Notes: a model not told the origin generated them from the sequence alone. A stretch of DNA of 64,000 nucleotides from Planctomycetota bacterium (GCA_029550525.1 JAKPHF010000077.1:124001-188000); one strand, 5' to 3'; positions 8,725 to 18,080 are shown, numbered from the stretch's first letter. Numbers and translations are program-made.

Positions 8725-9375
8725 ATGAAGTTCTTCATCGATACCGCCAATCTCGACCAGATCCGCAAGTACCGGGACATGCATTTGGTGGACGGCGTCA
8801 CGACAAACCCGTCGCTGGCTGCCAAGGAGAACACGGATTTCCGCTCGCTGATCAAGACGATCTGCGATCTCGTGCAGGCCCCGGTCTCGGCTGAAGTGGT
8901 CTCGACACGAGCGGACGAAATGTTCGCCGAGGCCCGCGAACTGGCCGCCATCTCTCCGCACGTAGTGGTCAAGCTTCCGACCATCCCCGAGGGAATCAAA
9001 GCGCTGGCTCGTTGCGTGGAAGCCGGCATCCCGACCAACATGACGCTGGTGTTTCAGCCGCTTCAGGCTTTGATCGTGGCCAAGATCGGGGCGACGTATG
9101 TAAGCCCGTTCTTGGGTCGTCTCGACGATATCGGCCAGGACAGCATGGATGTGCTCAGCGTCATTCGCGAGATCTACGACAACTACGACTTTCAGACCAA
9201 GATCCTTGCGGCCAGTCTGCGTCATCCGCTGCATGTCGTGCAGGCGGCCCGGCTTGGCGCCGACGTGGCCACGCTGCCTCCCACCGTCTTTGATAAGTTG
9301 CTCGATCACCCATTGACCACCATCGGCCTGGAACGCTTCCTGGCCGACTGGGGGAAGATGAGGCCTGAGGCTTGA
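8725..9375 (+). CDS. Transaldolase / fructose-6-phosphate aldolase family protein
   Basis: The 216-residue product matches the short transaldolase class (about 215 residues). It has MKFFIDTANL, VDGVTTNPSL, the Schiff-base lysine K83 in VVVKLPTIPEG, TLVFQPLQA and ASLRHPLHVVQAARLGAD. It should act on sugar phosphates in the pentose phosphate pathway; whether it is transaldolase or F6P aldolase cannot be told. Position 104-108 reads TLVFQ, where F6P aldolases and transaldolases differ in detail. The start is ATG 8725; the ORF track begins 35 codons earlier. No Shine-Dalgarno sequence is visible. The stop codon lies inside a family A repeat (ATGAGGCCTGAGGCTTGA), so the last residues MRPEA are repeat-encoded. 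Confidence 0.9.
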   Translation: MKFFIDTANLDQIRKYRDMHLVDGVTTNPSLAAKENTDFRSLIKTICDLVQAPVSAEVVSTRADEMFAEARELAAISPHVVVKLPTIPEGIKALARCVEAGIPTNMTLVFQPLQALIVAKIGATYVSPFLGRLDDIGQDSMDVLSVIREIYDNYDFQTKILAASLRHPLHVVQAARLGADVATLPPTVFDKLLDHPLTTIGLERFLADWGKMRPEA

Positions 9376-9445
9376 GTCCTGAGGCGTGAGGCCATAGTCG
9401 TTAGTGTCATGTATATATCACTCAAGCCTCAAACCTCAAACCTGT
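9361..9445. repeat. Dispersed repeat family A, inverted pair at the end of the transaldolase gene
   Basis: CCTGAGGCTTGAGTCCTGAG on the left and CTCAAGCCTCAAACCTCAAA on the right are inverted relative to each other, separated by an AT-rich stretch (GTATATATCA). The left arm supplies the stop codon of the transaldolase gene. The pair lies between convergent genes. Confidence 0.85.
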
Positions 9446-9461
9446 TCTGACGCTGAGAACT

Positions 9462-9492
9462 AACCGCCGAGGACACAGAGGATCACAGAGGG
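9462..9492. repeat. Dispersed repeat family B (ACAGAGG type)
   Basis: AACCGCCGAGGACACAGAGG followed by ATCACAGAGG. Related sequences, mostly in inverted pairs, are at 48009-48087 and 59345-59425. Confidence 0.75.
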
Positions 9493-9597
9493 GGAGAGAC
9501 GCTTGAGACCTGAGCCCTGCGAAGGGATAGCTAATCGCATCACGAGCGTTGCCGTCGGCGCGATTTCGCCAGCCCCTAGCCCCCAGTCCCCAGCCCC

Positions 9598-11766
9598 TCA
9601 CAATACCTTGATCACAACCAACGTAATGTCGTCGTCCTGGGGGCGGCCTTGGCGGAAGCGTTCGAGGGCGTCGGTGATCGAGCGGCAGATTTGCTCGGCC
9701 GATCCGTTCGCGGCGGCGCGGATCGCCTGGCGCAGTGAGTCTTTGCCGAAATGCTCGCCTTGGGGATTGCGGGCTTCCCAAATCCCGTCCGTGCCGAGGA
9801 CGATGATTTCTCCGGGCGAGAGATTGTCGCGGCGATACTCGCTGTAGGTCTCTTGCGGGTCGATGCCCAACGGCAGATCGCCGCCGTCGAGCTGGCCGAA
9901 CGTGTCGCGGTGCAGATCGTAGGTGATGGCCGGGTCGTGACCGGCGTTGGCCCAGCGGATGGATCGGCGCTCGCTGTCCACAACCGCATAGAACATGGTC
10001 ATGTACCGGCCGAGGGGCGTGTCCTGGCACAACAGTCGATTGACGCTTTGCATCAACTCGGACAGCGGCGGCTTTTGGCCCGCCCGGCTGCGAAGCAGGG
10101 CCCGGGCCGTGGTCATGAGCAGCGCTGCCGCAACCCCGTGGCCTGTCACGTCGCCCACCGCCACGCCCAGTTCGCGCGGGCCGGCCTCCGCCAGATCCAG
10201 GAAGTCGTAGTAATCGCCACCCGTTTCGTCGCAGTAGATGCTGCGCCCGGCCACGTCCAGTTTTTCGAATTGCGGCGGCTGTGCGGGCAGCAGGTTTTGC
10301 TGAACCTCCATGGCCAGCGCGAGCGACTGGCGCATGCGGATGCGATCCTCGAGTTGAGGCACCATGGCGTTGAATGCCTGCCCGAGTGCCCCGAGTTCGT
10401 CGCGGGTACGGACGCGGACGCGTGCGTCGAAGTCGCCCGCTGCCACTCGCCGGGCGCCTTCGACCAGTTCGCTGACCGGCCGCGTCACCGTGCGCGACCC
10501 GGCCAGCGAGATGCCCAACACCACCACCGCGACCACGCCGAGCGTGGCCACCGTCAAGCGCGACTGCGATCGCGTCAGCGACAAAACCGACTCTTCCGCG
10601 CGAATCGCCTCCGTCACCACCTCGGCTTGCGGTACGATCACCGTCAGGAACGCCCGCCGGCCCCAGATGGGGCTGTACGCCCACAGCGTGGGCTGGCCCT
10701 GGTACGCGAGTTGCCGAACGTTCGAGCGGCCCTCGTACATGTCGCGGATGATCAGCGCCGCGACGGCCGGGTCGTCGGGCGTGAGCCAGCTTCGGTCCGG
10801 TGGCGCGTGCCACTGCCCTTCGTGCTCGCGCTCGGCGGGCTCGGCCAAGACCAACATGCCCAGTTGCTCGGGCGTATACGCGGCCAGATCGAATTCTCGC
10901 GGCGCGCTCAGATCCCACGGCTCGTCCAGCGGTTCGAGTGCGGTCACCTTGGCGGTGGACGAGCCGAACCGCGGCAGCCTCGCCCGTTCGAGCAGAGCGG
11001 ATACCGTGATGTCGATTCCGGTGACGCCGGCGATCTGACCGTCCGGACCACGGACGGCCATGGCCGCGGTCAAAACGGTGCGCCGAGAAGTCGCGTCGGT
11101 ATAGGGCAAAGTCCAGACGACGTCCGAGCCCATCTTCGCTCGCGCGTACCAGCGCCGCTGCCTCGGGTCGTAGTCGACCGGGTAGCCGCCGTGGCCGGGA
11201 TACGAGCAGTGCACGCCGCTTTCGAGGCTGGTGAAGTGCCAGTGGAGCAGATCGCCGTACCTCTCCTGCAGAGCCCGGTATGTGGGCACGGCCTGGGCCA
11301 GGCGGAGCATGTCTTGTCGCGTGGATGACTGCAGCATGCCGGGAGGGAGCTTGAACACCGGCTCGTTCAGCGAGATGGGCACGGGCATGAAGTGCCGCCG
11401 ACCGATCACCCTCAGATGACGCGGCGAGAAGTTCAGATCCGGCGGCGGACGCTCGCCGTCAAAGTCCTCCGCCAGGTACAACTCGCGCTCGGGCGGCGAT
11501 TCGACCGCCAGGCACTTTTCCACTTCGCGAGCCTGCAGTTGCAGCGCCAGGTTGACCAGATTGCCTTCGCGGCCGATCAGTGCGGCCTTGTCGCTGACCA
11601 GTTGCTCCAGTTGCGTGCGAGTCAGTTGGGTCAGGCCGTGACGAGCTCGTGCCCCCAACTGCTCGCCCAAGCGGGCTGTGGCCCGGTTGGCCAGCAACGT
11701 GACCGTCGCCACCGGGACCAGCGCGATAGCCAGAAGCAGAAAGAGGAGTTTCCAGCGGATGGACAT
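9598..11766 (-). CDS. Membrane-bound SpoIIE-type (PP2C) phosphatase with Cache-like sensor and HAMP
   Basis: This 722-residue inner-membrane signalling protein has a first membrane segment (KLLFLLLAIALVPVATVTLLA), a large periplasmic sensor (about residues 35-400; RQRRWYARAK and VTGIDITVSALLE are Cache-like), a second membrane segment (LTVATLGVVAVVVLGISLAG), a HAMP domain (TRPVSELVEGARRVAAGDFD) and an RsbU/SpoIIE phosphatase domain. Metal-binding and core motifs are visible: ETGGDYYDF, AVGDVTGHGVAAALLM, GTDGIWEARN and RPQDDDITLVVI. Such enzymes dephosphorylate an anti-sigma-factor antagonist in partner-switching pathways. No anti-sigma factor or antagonist is encoded nearby. The start has no clear Shine-Dalgarno sequence. 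Confidence 0.92.
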   Translation of the reverse strand: MSIRWKLLFLLLAIALVPVATVTLLANRATARLGEQLGARARHGLTQLTRTQLEQLVSDKAALIGREGNLVNLALQLQAREVEKCLAVESPPERELYLAEDFDGERPPPDLNFSPRHLRVIGRRHFMPVPISLNEPVFKLPPGMLQSSTRQDMLRLAQAVPTYRALQERYGDLLHWHFTSLESGVHCSYPGHGGYPVDYDPRQRRWYARAKMGSDVVWTLPYTDATSRRTVLTAAMAVRGPDGQIAGVTGIDITVSALLERARLPRFGSSTAKVTALEPLDEPWDLSAPREFDLAAYTPEQLGMLVLAEPAEREHEGQWHAPPDRSWLTPDDPAVAALIIRDMYEGRSNVRQLAYQGQPTLWAYSPIWGRRAFLTVIVPQAEVVTEAIRAEESVLSLTRSQSRLTVATLGVVAVVVLGISLAGSRTVTRPVSELVEGARRVAAGDFDARVRVRTRDELGALGQAFNAMVPQLEDRIRMRQSLALAMEVQQNLLPAQPPQFEKLDVAGRSIYCDETGGDYYDFLDLAEAGPRELGVAVGDVTGHGVAAALLMTTARALLRSRAGQKPPLSELMQSVNRLLCQDTPLGRYMTMFYAVVDSERRSIRWANAGHDPAITYDLHRDTFGQLDGGDLPLGIDPQETYSEYRRDNLSPGEIIVLGTDGIWEARNPQGEHFGKDSLRQAIRAAANGSAEQICRSITDALERFRQGRPQDDDITLVVIKVL

Positions 11767-11950
11767 ACGTCAGGTCCGGGACCGAACAAACTGAAACAAT
11801 CCGGACGTACGCCGGGTCCGGTCCGCTGAGCATCATACTGCCGATTGGGATTGCTTTCACGTCGTGTACTGAATCGTTTTGGGCCTGGAAGGCCGAAGGC
11901 ACACCGGCGGGAGCCGGGTGCCGGTCAGAAGCGGCCTCGGAGCCAGGGCG

Positions 11951-12589
11951 TCAGCTCGCGGCTGGCTGCGTGGAAGGCGAGGGGGCCGGCTCGGCAGGAG
12001 GAACCGTGGCTGTGCCCGGATACCGCTGCAGGATGTCGGTCAGGATCGCTTGTTCCATCCAGCCGTCGCGCCCCAGGGGAATCCACCGCTCGATGTCGGT
12101 GGTTTTTTCCATCCGGCCGGTCGCGGTCGGGGCGGCAGGGCTGTAGAGCCGCAGGACGCCCGCCGGATTGTCCACCAGCCGTTCGGGCAGCGAATAGCGG
12201 TAGCGATTCACCTCGACCGTCAACTCGTATTCCGGCCGGGCGGTCGGCGTGATGGTCACGACCGCCTGCCGGCGGATCGGGTGCAGGTTGGCTTCCGCCC
12301 AAGCGTAGGCGGGCTGGGGCTGCGGCCGCCAGGGCTCGAACCACACGCCAGTGGTCTCGGGCCGCGTGGTGATCACGCCTTCGGCCCGGTCCTGGCGGTC
12401 GGGCTGGAGATAGTACTTGCGGAGCGTGTCGCCTGTCGCCTGCCAGAGGGCTTCGAATTGCTCGGGTGACCCGACGGTCACCCGCATGCTGGTCGGCGTC
12501 GTGGGCTCCATCGGGGCCGTGCAGCCCGTCAGCAACGCCGCCGCTGCCAGGATCGCCGTCATGCCATAGCCGATGGATCTGCTCGTCAT
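11951..12589 (-). CDS. Putative lipoprotein of unknown function
   Basis: The 212-residue product has a type II signal sequence: a short basic start, the hydrophobic stretch AAALLTGC and a lipobox (LTGC, Cys 23). The mature part is rich in aromatic and charged residues (VWFEPWRPQPQPAYAWAE) and ends in a Pro/Ser/Thr-rich tail (PPAEPAPSPSTQPAAS). No family was recognised. It is probably anchored in the outer or inner membrane. A -10-like TATAAC lies only 7 nt before the ATG and no Shine-Dalgarno is visible. The gene lies between the phosphatase and fpg genes on the same strand but is well spaced from both. Confidence 0.75.
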   Translation of the reverse strand: MTSRSIGYGMTAILAAAALLTGCTAPMEPTTPTSMRVTVGSPEQFEALWQATGDTLRKYYLQPDRQDRAEGVITTRPETTGVWFEPWRPQPQPAYAWAEANLHPIRRQAVVTITPTARPEYELTVEVNRYRYSLPERLVDNPAGVLRLYSPAAPTATGRMEKTTDIERWIPLGRDGWMEQAILTDILQRYPGTATVPPAEPAPSPSTQPAAS

Positions 12590-12596
12590 GGCGGTT

Positions 12597-12602
12597 GTTA
12601 TA
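12597..12602 (-). promoter_or_regulatory. Possible -10 element (TATAAC) of the lipoprotein gene
   Basis: GGGTATAAC on the minus strand is followed after 7 nt (AACCGCC) by the ATG. No convincing -35 was found. If real, the mRNA would be leaderless or nearly so. Confidence 0.45.
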
Positions 12603-12630
12603 CCCGTCCGGCCGCCCCGATGCCACTGCG

Positions 12631-12650
12631 GGGCGGGCGTCCCGCCCGCC
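12631..12650. repeat. Dispersed repeat family D hairpin (GGGCGGG/CCCGCCC)
   Basis: GGGCGGGCGTCCCGCCCGCC is a 7-bp perfect stem with a CGT loop. The same 20 bases occur exactly at 51179-51198. It lies just downstream of the fpg stop codon. Confidence 0.8.
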
Positions 12651-12662
12651 TTCTTCCCGCAA

Positions 12663-13568
12663 CTACTTCCTGCCCTTCAGCGGCTGGCAGGTGGGGCAGA
12701 CGTGGGTGCCGCGGCCGGCCACGACGAACCGTTCGATGATGCCGCCGCAGGTGCGACAGGCCTGCCCTTGCCGGCCATAGACGCGATGGCGAGTCTGAAA
12801 CGTGCCGCGGGCGTTGTTCGCGTCGCGATAGTCGCTGATGCTCGAGCCGCCTGCCCGGATGGCTTCGGCGAGCACGTGGCGAATGGCCAGCCGTAACCGC
12901 CGCACCGCCTCGGGATCGAGATCGGCGGCCGGCGTCAGCGGGTGGATGCCCGCCCGGTGCAGCGCCTCATCGCAGTAGATGTTGCCCAGACCGCTGATGG
13001 GCAGCTGGTCCATGAGCAAGGCCTTGATCTGCCGCTTGCGAGCCAGGGCAGCTCCCAGCGCGGGCAGCGAAATCTTCAGCGGGTCGGCACCGATGGGAGG
13101 CAAACGCCGACCCTGCCAAGCCGCGCTTCGCGTCGACTCGTTTCCAACAGCCGTCTCATCAACCAGCCAGATGCCGCCGAACCGGCGGGGATCGCAGAAC
13201 CGAAGCTGAGCGTCTTGCCCGACCAAGGCGATCACCAGGTGCGTGTGCCGCTCCAGCGGCTCAGCGGAATCGATCACGATGAGACGCCCGGTCATGCCCA
13301 GGTGCACATACATGACCAGTTCGGACGGCGACTGTGCCCCTCGGCACGAGCGGCGTCGGGCGGTCTTGCTCTCGTCACGAAGGAGAATGCGAATCTGCTT
13401 GCCACAGCGGCGCACGTCGGCGATGTGCCGGCCGACCAGCCGTTCGATCGGTCCGCCGTTGCCGTGCACGATGTCGCGGCGATGCAGTGTGACGTGTGCG
13501 ATGGTCCGGCCCAGGATGCGGCGGGCCAAACCTCGGGCGACGGTCTCAACTTCAGGTAGCTCCGGCAC
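12663..13568 (-). CDS. mutM: Formamidopyrimidine-DNA glycosylase
   Basis: The 301-residue enzyme removes oxidised purines such as 8-oxoguanine from DNA and cleaves the abasic site. The catalytic N-terminus PELPEVETVARGL (Pro2 nucleophile and Glu3 after removal of the initiator) is intact, as is the GKQIRIL lysine. The helix-two-turn-helix is visible (LLMDQLPISGLGNIYCDEAL), and the C-terminal zinc finger is CRTCGG...CPTC. The start codon is GTG at 13568. A 15-20 residue Ser/Arg-rich insert (ESKTARRRSCRGAQSPSE) follows the first domain and is longer than usual. It runs in the same direction as the two upstream minus-strand genes, but spacing does not prove an operon. Confidence 0.95.
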   Translation of the reverse strand: MPELPEVETVARGLARRILGRTIAHVTLHRRDIVHGNGGPIERLVGRHIADVRRCGKQIRILLRDESKTARRRSCRGAQSPSELVMYVHLGMTGRLIVIDSAEPLERHTHLVIALVGQDAQLRFCDPRRFGGIWLVDETAVGNESTRSAAWQGRRLPPIGADPLKISLPALGAALARKRQIKALLMDQLPISGLGNIYCDEALHRAGIHPLTPAADLDPEAVRRLRLAIRHVLAEAIRAGGSSISDYRDANNARGTFQTRHRVYGRQGQACRTCGGIIERFVVAGRGTHVCPTCQPLKGRK

Positions 13569-13603
13569 GCCAGATCTCGCTGCAGGTGAGGAACGCAGTT
13601 GTC

Positions 13604-14368
13604 TTACCGCTCTGCTGGTGCGGTTTCCGCAGGCATGGGTTCTGCGGGCGCGGTTCCGGCGGAGTCCGCTGCCGGAGCCGTCGTCACGGCGGACTGACCC
13701 GGGCCGAGTACGGCGGTGACCGCCTTGTCGATCTCGGTCGCGTAGTCGGGCTGGAATGGTTCAGCCGGTATGTTTGCCGACTCGACCGCCAGGCGCATCG
13801 CGTCAATGAACTGGTTGAGTTCCGCCTCGGTGAGCCGGTTGTGGCCGTCACGCTGCTTGGAGTTGTGTTCTCGCATCGGTACCAGCATCTCTTCGATCTG
13901 GCCGCGGGGAATGGCGCCCTCGGCGATGCCTCGCAGGAAACGGTCGAACAGGAGCATGGTCTCGGCTCGCTCGTCATCGGACTGCGGATGGGCCAGCTCG
14001 TACTGGTGTCGGATGGCTTCCACCTGTACGAGGTTAAAGAACGGACCGCTCGCCAGGTTGGTGAGAATCGCTTTGAACTGCGTGAAGCTCATGCGACCCT
14101 GCTCGAACGCATCGGCTACGCGCGTGATGTTGTGCTTCAACAGTGCCTTCTGCTCGGCGGGCAGGTCGGCCTTCTCGATTTCCGCGACCAGCGGTCCACG
14201 GGCGAAACTCGCCGCCCAGCGTGGAAAGTTGTACGCAACGTATGTGACCAGTCCGCCGCAGATCAGGATCAAGACCAGCAGGATGGTCCCGATGATCTTG
14301 AGCACGGGAATGCGATGGCGATGGGGCTGTGGATAGTGTTGTGACGGTGAGTATTGCTCATAATCCAT
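13604..14368 (-). CDS. Single-pass membrane protein of unknown function
   Basis: The 254-residue product has a His/Pro/Tyr-rich cytoplasmic start, one membrane segment (LKIIGTILLVLILICGGLVTYVA, about residues 23-45) and a mostly helical outer part. The C-terminus is a low-complexity Ala/Pro/Thr tail (TAPAADSAGTAPAEPMPAE). No family was recognised. GAGGTGA lies just before the ATG and a TAGAAT -10-like box about 20 bases upstream. It precedes fpg by 35 bases on the same strand and may be co-transcribed with it. Confidence 0.75.
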   Translation of the reverse strand: MDYEQYSPSQHYPQPHRHRIPVLKIIGTILLVLILICGGLVTYVAYNFPRWAASFARGPLVAEIEKADLPAEQKALLKHNITRVADAFEQGRMSFTQFKAILTNLASGPFFNLVQVEAIRHQYELAHPQSDDERAETMLLFDRFLRGIAEGAIPRGQIEEMLVPMREHNSKQRDGHNRLTEAELNQFIDAMRLAVESANIPAEPFQPDYATEIDKAVTAVLGPGQSAVTTAPAADSAGTAPAEPMPAETAPAER

Positions 14369-14494
14369 GCTTCACCTCGCCCCTGATTCTACCCGTTCGA
14401 GCGGCCGAAGGCTCGCCTTCGTCGCCGGTCCTGACGCGAATGGCGGGATTCAGCGGGTCGCGGGAATGCGCTGGTCTGCTCACCCATAAGAACA

Positions 14495-14531
14495 GCGAGG
14501 GTGCAGGAGCCGGTGACTCCCGCACCCTCGC
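14495..14531 (-). terminator. Terminator-like hairpin after the VWA gene
   Basis: GCGAGGGTGC pairs with GCACCCTCGC, and an inner GGAG/CTCC adds four pairs after a single mismatch. On the minus strand it lies about 25 bases after the stop codon of the large VWA gene. The following sequence (TGTTCTT) is only moderately T-rich. Confidence 0.65.
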
Positions 14532-14555
14532 GGACGTTTTCGTGCCTTTTTTCCG

Positions 14556-17500
14556 TTATTGGCCGACCCGGATTTCGAACCGCGGGCCGGGCTGCATGGG
14601 CATGGAACTGCTGCCCGCGACGGAATAGCTGCCGTACGACAGCCACAGCTGGTACGTTCCGGGCACGCCGGCCACATGCAGCGTCAGCGTGGCCACCCTG
14701 GATGGACCGATGCCCATCTCCGCCGAGGCGACGCCGCCGATCGACGACAAGCCCACGAAGTAATCTTCGGCCGGTGTGTTCATCGGACCATGGAGATAGT
14801 CGAGTCCCGGCATGCCCGTCCAGGTGGTGGCGCCCGGTTCGAGGGCTTTGCTCGCACAGGCGGCGTCGCGAACCGTGCTCCGGCATACGATGCGGAGGCG
14901 GGAATCGCGAACCTCCCAGTCGAACAGGCCGGCGTTGTAGCGGCTCGGCAAGGGCTGCGTGCTCAGCCCCGCCCAGGTGAGCAGATCGGCCGCAGGAGTC
15001 CAGCCGGTGGCATCGACGGTGATGAGGTTAGCAGCGTCCACCGACGGCATTGCATCCCATGTTCTCAGCGGCTCGGTCGTGGCGACCACCACATCGACCA
15101 CGATCGTCCCGCCGGTCGCAGGCAGGTTCGCATGGAGATCATGGCCGCCATGCGTGACGAAGTAGGCGAAGACTCCTTGTTGCGGCGTCGGGAGGAGCTC
15201 GACCGGTTCTTCTTCGCAGAAGAGTAATCCCCTCAGCATGGGTTTGGCGAGGCTCAGCAGGCCGAAGCCTTGGAGGCCCTCGCCTTGGCCTTCATCCTCT
15301 TCCTCCTCGCACGCATCGCCGATGCCGTCCTGGTCGGTGTCGGCCTGATCCGCATTGGGGACGAACGGACAATTGTCGCATTCGTTCCCAATGCCGTCGC
15401 CATCATCATCGTCCTGCCAGGGGTTGTAGACCGTCAAACAATTGTCACAACTGTCGCCGACCCAATCGCAGTCGAAATCGGGCTGCCACAGGCCGTTCGG
15501 GTAAACAAAGCCGATCGTGGTCGCACATTCGCCGTCGGAATCACCGGTCTTGTACTCCACCAGCGGATTGGCCACGTCGACGCAGCAATCGCAGGCATCA
15601 CCGACGCCGTCCTCGTCCTGGTCAGCCTGGTCGGGATTGTACCACGGACAGTTGTCGCTCTCGTTGGCGACACCATCTCCGTCAATGTCGGGATCGCATG
15701 CATCACCCACAGAATCGCCGTCGGCATCCTCTTGATCGGGATTCGCGATCTCGGGACAGTTGTCCACGTGGTCGTAAAACCCATCCTCATCCGTGTCCGT
15801 CGGGGGCGGCGGGGGCGGCGGCGGTTCGCAGTCGGGATAGGGCACGATCGCCGGGCCTGCGGAACACTGGATGAATCCCGGCACGATCGCCGGCTCCGTC
15901 ACCGTTTGAAGGTCGGCGAGGCTGATGCTGTTATCCCCATCGATGTCCAGGACGGTGCAAGCAGGCAGGATGTTGCCGGCGTTCGCTGTGAGGCACAACT
16001 GCCACAGCCCGAAATCCACCTCGTCTATATCGCAGTCGTCGTCCAGATCGTACCGCTTCCAGGTCAGGCACTCGTCCGGGCTGGTGCTCCCGCAGTCGTC
16101 GCTGTAATAGGAGGATTCGTCCGCCCCCATGTCCACGCGGCAGTACCGCACCCGGGCATCGCCGTCAAAGTCCCATTTGGTCAAGAGTGACACGTCGCGA
16201 TCGCCCCGATCGAGGCACGGCGATCCACTCGCCAGGTGATAGTCGCTGCCGCCTAGGAACAACGGGTCTGCGCTGATGTTGCCGTATCCGGGAACCGGCG
16301 GCGTATCCTGGATGTTGGAGAAGATGGGCATTTTCCCCGTGAACGGCGCCCCGGAGTTCCCCCAGATGATGCAATTCTTCACCGTGGCCGACTGATGGCT
16401 GGAAACGCCGCCCCCGGTGTTGTCCAGGATGTTGCAGTTCACCAGCGACGGCATGCCGGACGACAAGTAAACGGCACTTCCGGATGGGCAGGTGTTCGCC
16501 TTCACGATACAGTTCGCGATGAGGCACGGACCCGAAGCGAAAATGCCCGCTCCGTTGTTCGCGGCAACGTTCCCGGCGATGGTACAGTTGCGGATCGTCG
16601 CGTCGCTGTCGTCGATCCGGATTCCCGCGCCGGCATCGTCGTTGCCCGTTCCGTCGGCCTGCCCGCCGGTGATGGTGAATCCGTCCAGCAGGACACCATT
16701 CTCGCTCTCGACGCGGACGACGTGGTAGCTGTTCCCCGTGCCGAAGTCGCCAGTCAGCGTCGTCACGTACTGGTGGATGTCGCGCTCGGTAGGATCAGAG
16801 GCGCCATAGCCGGCGAAGCCGCCGATCAGTTGAACGCAACCGGGCAACACGAAGGAGGCGTTTCGGTTCTGTGTGTAGCTCTGGGTGACGGGGTCCCAGT
16901 CGGCCCGGTACGTTCCCTGGCCCACCCAAATCACGTCGCCGGCTTGCGCGACCGCCAAGGCATCCTGGACGTGTCGAAACGCAGTGGCCCAGCTCTTGCC
17001 GTCGGCCGGGCCCTGGTTGCGACCGTCCACGAATATCCGGGCGTGGACCGGGCTTGGCCCGTTATCGAGATCGATGCCTCTGATCGTTCCGGCGGCCACG
17101 TCGCAAACATCGGGAATGTTGTTGTTGGGAGCGACGTCCACTCCGCACGCGTCCGGCGTGCCATCCGGACTGCAAGCTGCCTCGCCCCAGTGGTGGACAC
17201 TGCACCAGCATTGTGAGCAGAGCAACGTGAACTGCCGAACCGCCTGGCCGCCCGAGGGCTGAACCATGCTCTGGGCACAGTTGAAGTGCCCGATGTACTG
17301 ATCGAGAAAGGGCTGAGGCGCCGGAGCGTCGTATGTGTTGGCGAGCGTTCGGAGGAACGGCTCCGGCGTGTTCTCCGTGCGGCAGGCGCACGAGGCGTTG
17401 ACCAGCACCGTGCAGATCATCGCCGGAGGCATCCCGGCGGCGTAGCCCGTGCCGGTTCTGAGGGCCGTCGCCGCCTGGAGGGCGTACGGGATATCCGTAA

Positions 17501-18020
17501 CCGGAGTCGGCTCGCCGTCGGTGGACAGCACCACCAGCCGCTTGGTGCCATGAGCACGGGCGCGAAACTCGTCGATTGCCGCATACAGCGCCTCCGAGAT
17601 GGAGGTCGTACTGTTCATGTGCTTCATCTGCTCGATGGCCGAGATCAGCGCCGCCACGGTGGCCGGACCGTCGATGCGAGTCAGCGGAATCTCCACTCTC
17701 GCCGATTGCGAAAATTGAATGATCGAAATTGCCACCGAGCCATCCTGCGGGATGAATGCATGGGGCCCCGAAAGACAGTTGATGATCCCTTGCTTCTGCA
17801 GCATCCACGGTCCTGAAGCATCGGGCGGCAGACTGTTGGAGCTATCGACCAGGAAAATGATGTCGATGGTCTCGAGACCGGTTGCGCTCCCGGCGCCCAG
17901 GTTCAGTGGCGGCAACTGACTGTACTGCAGACTCACCTGCGAGGGTTCTTCCGCCGCGTACAGCGCAGAACAGATCAGTGCGGAGCCGAACAGGAGTGCC
18001 GTCGTGTGTGCTTTCAACAT
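14556..18020 (-). CDS. Large secreted protein: VWA domain, beta-helix, dockerin-like pair, thrombospondin type 3 repeats
   Basis: This 1154-residue protein starts with a signal peptide (MLKAHTTALLFGSALICSALYA). A von Willebrand A domain follows (about residues 50-230) with an intact MIDAS: FLVDSSNS, then LSTDGEP. A parallel beta-helix region (about 325-640) contains VQDALAVAQAGDVIWVGQGT and right-handed repeats (IRNCTIAGNVAANNGAGI). An EF-hand pair of dockerin type (DIDEVDFGLWQLCL and DIDGDNSISLADL) comes next, then at least four calcium-binding thrombospondin type 3 repeats (DTDEDGFYDHVDNCP and similar, about 750-920), and a beta-rich C-terminal domain. A poly-Pro linker lies before the repeats. 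It is a calcium-dependent surface or extracellular adhesin by inference. The adjacent upstream gene encodes a PEP-CTERM protein. AGGAAGAT precedes the ATG. Confidence 0.88.
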   Translation of the reverse strand: MLKAHTTALLFGSALICSALYAAEEPSQVSLQYSQLPPLNLGAGSATGLETIDIIFLVDSSNSLPPDASGPWMLQKQGIINCLSGPHAFIPQDGSVAISIIQFSQSARVEIPLTRIDGPATVAALISAIEQMKHMNSTTSISEALYAAIDEFRARAHGTKRLVVLSTDGEPTPVTDIPYALQAATALRTGTGYAAGMPPAMICTVLVNASCACRTENTPEPFLRTLANTYDAPAPQPFLDQYIGHFNCAQSMVQPSGGQAVRQFTLLCSQCWCSVHHWGEAACSPDGTPDACGVDVAPNNNIPDVCDVAAGTIRGIDLDNGPSPVHARIFVDGRNQGPADGKSWATAFRHVQDALAVAQAGDVIWVGQGTYRADWDPVTQSYTQNRNASFVLPGCVQLIGGFAGYGASDPTERDIHQYVTTLTGDFGTGNSYHVVRVESENGVLLDGFTITGGQADGTGNDDAGAGIRIDDSDATIRNCTIAGNVAANNGAGIFASGPCLIANCIVKANTCPSGSAVYLSSGMPSLVNCNILDNTGGGVSSHQSATVKNCIIWGNSGAPFTGKMPIFSNIQDTPPVPGYGNISADPLFLGGSDYHLASGSPCLDRGDRDVSLLTKWDFDGDARVRYCRVDMGADESSYYSDDCGSTSPDECLTWKRYDLDDDCDIDEVDFGLWQLCLTANAGNILPACTVLDIDGDNSISLADLQTVTEPAIVPGFIQCSAGPAIVPYPDCEPPPPPPPPTDTDEDGFYDHVDNCPEIANPDQEDADGDSVGDACDPDIDGDGVANESDNCPWYNPDQADQDEDGVGDACDCCVDVANPLVEYKTGDSDGECATTIGFVYPNGLWQPDFDCDWVGDSCDNCLTVYNPWQDDDDGDGIGNECDNCPFVPNADQADTDQDGIGDACEEEEDEGQGEGLQGFGLLSLAKPMLRGLLFCEEEPVELLPTPQQGVFAYFVTHGGHDLHANLPATGGTIVVDVVVATTEPLRTWDAMPSVDAANLITVDATGWTPAADLLTWAGLSTQPLPSRYNAGLFDWEVRDSRLRIVCRSTVRDAACASKALEPGATTWTGMPGLDYLHGPMNTPAEDYFVGLSSIGGVASAEMGIGPSRVATLTLHVAGVPGTYQLWLSYGSYSVAGSSSMPMQPGPRFEIRVGQ

Positions 18021-18080
18021 GTGTCATCTTCCTGAGATAGGCTGATCCCGAGCTAGAACCGTCTTCGCGCTCGATACTAA

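Noticed and set aside
9751-11328. 525-aa plus-strand ORF
   Set aside because: Antisense to the SpoIIE-type phosphatase gene, in a fixed codon-phase relation typical of shadow ORFs.
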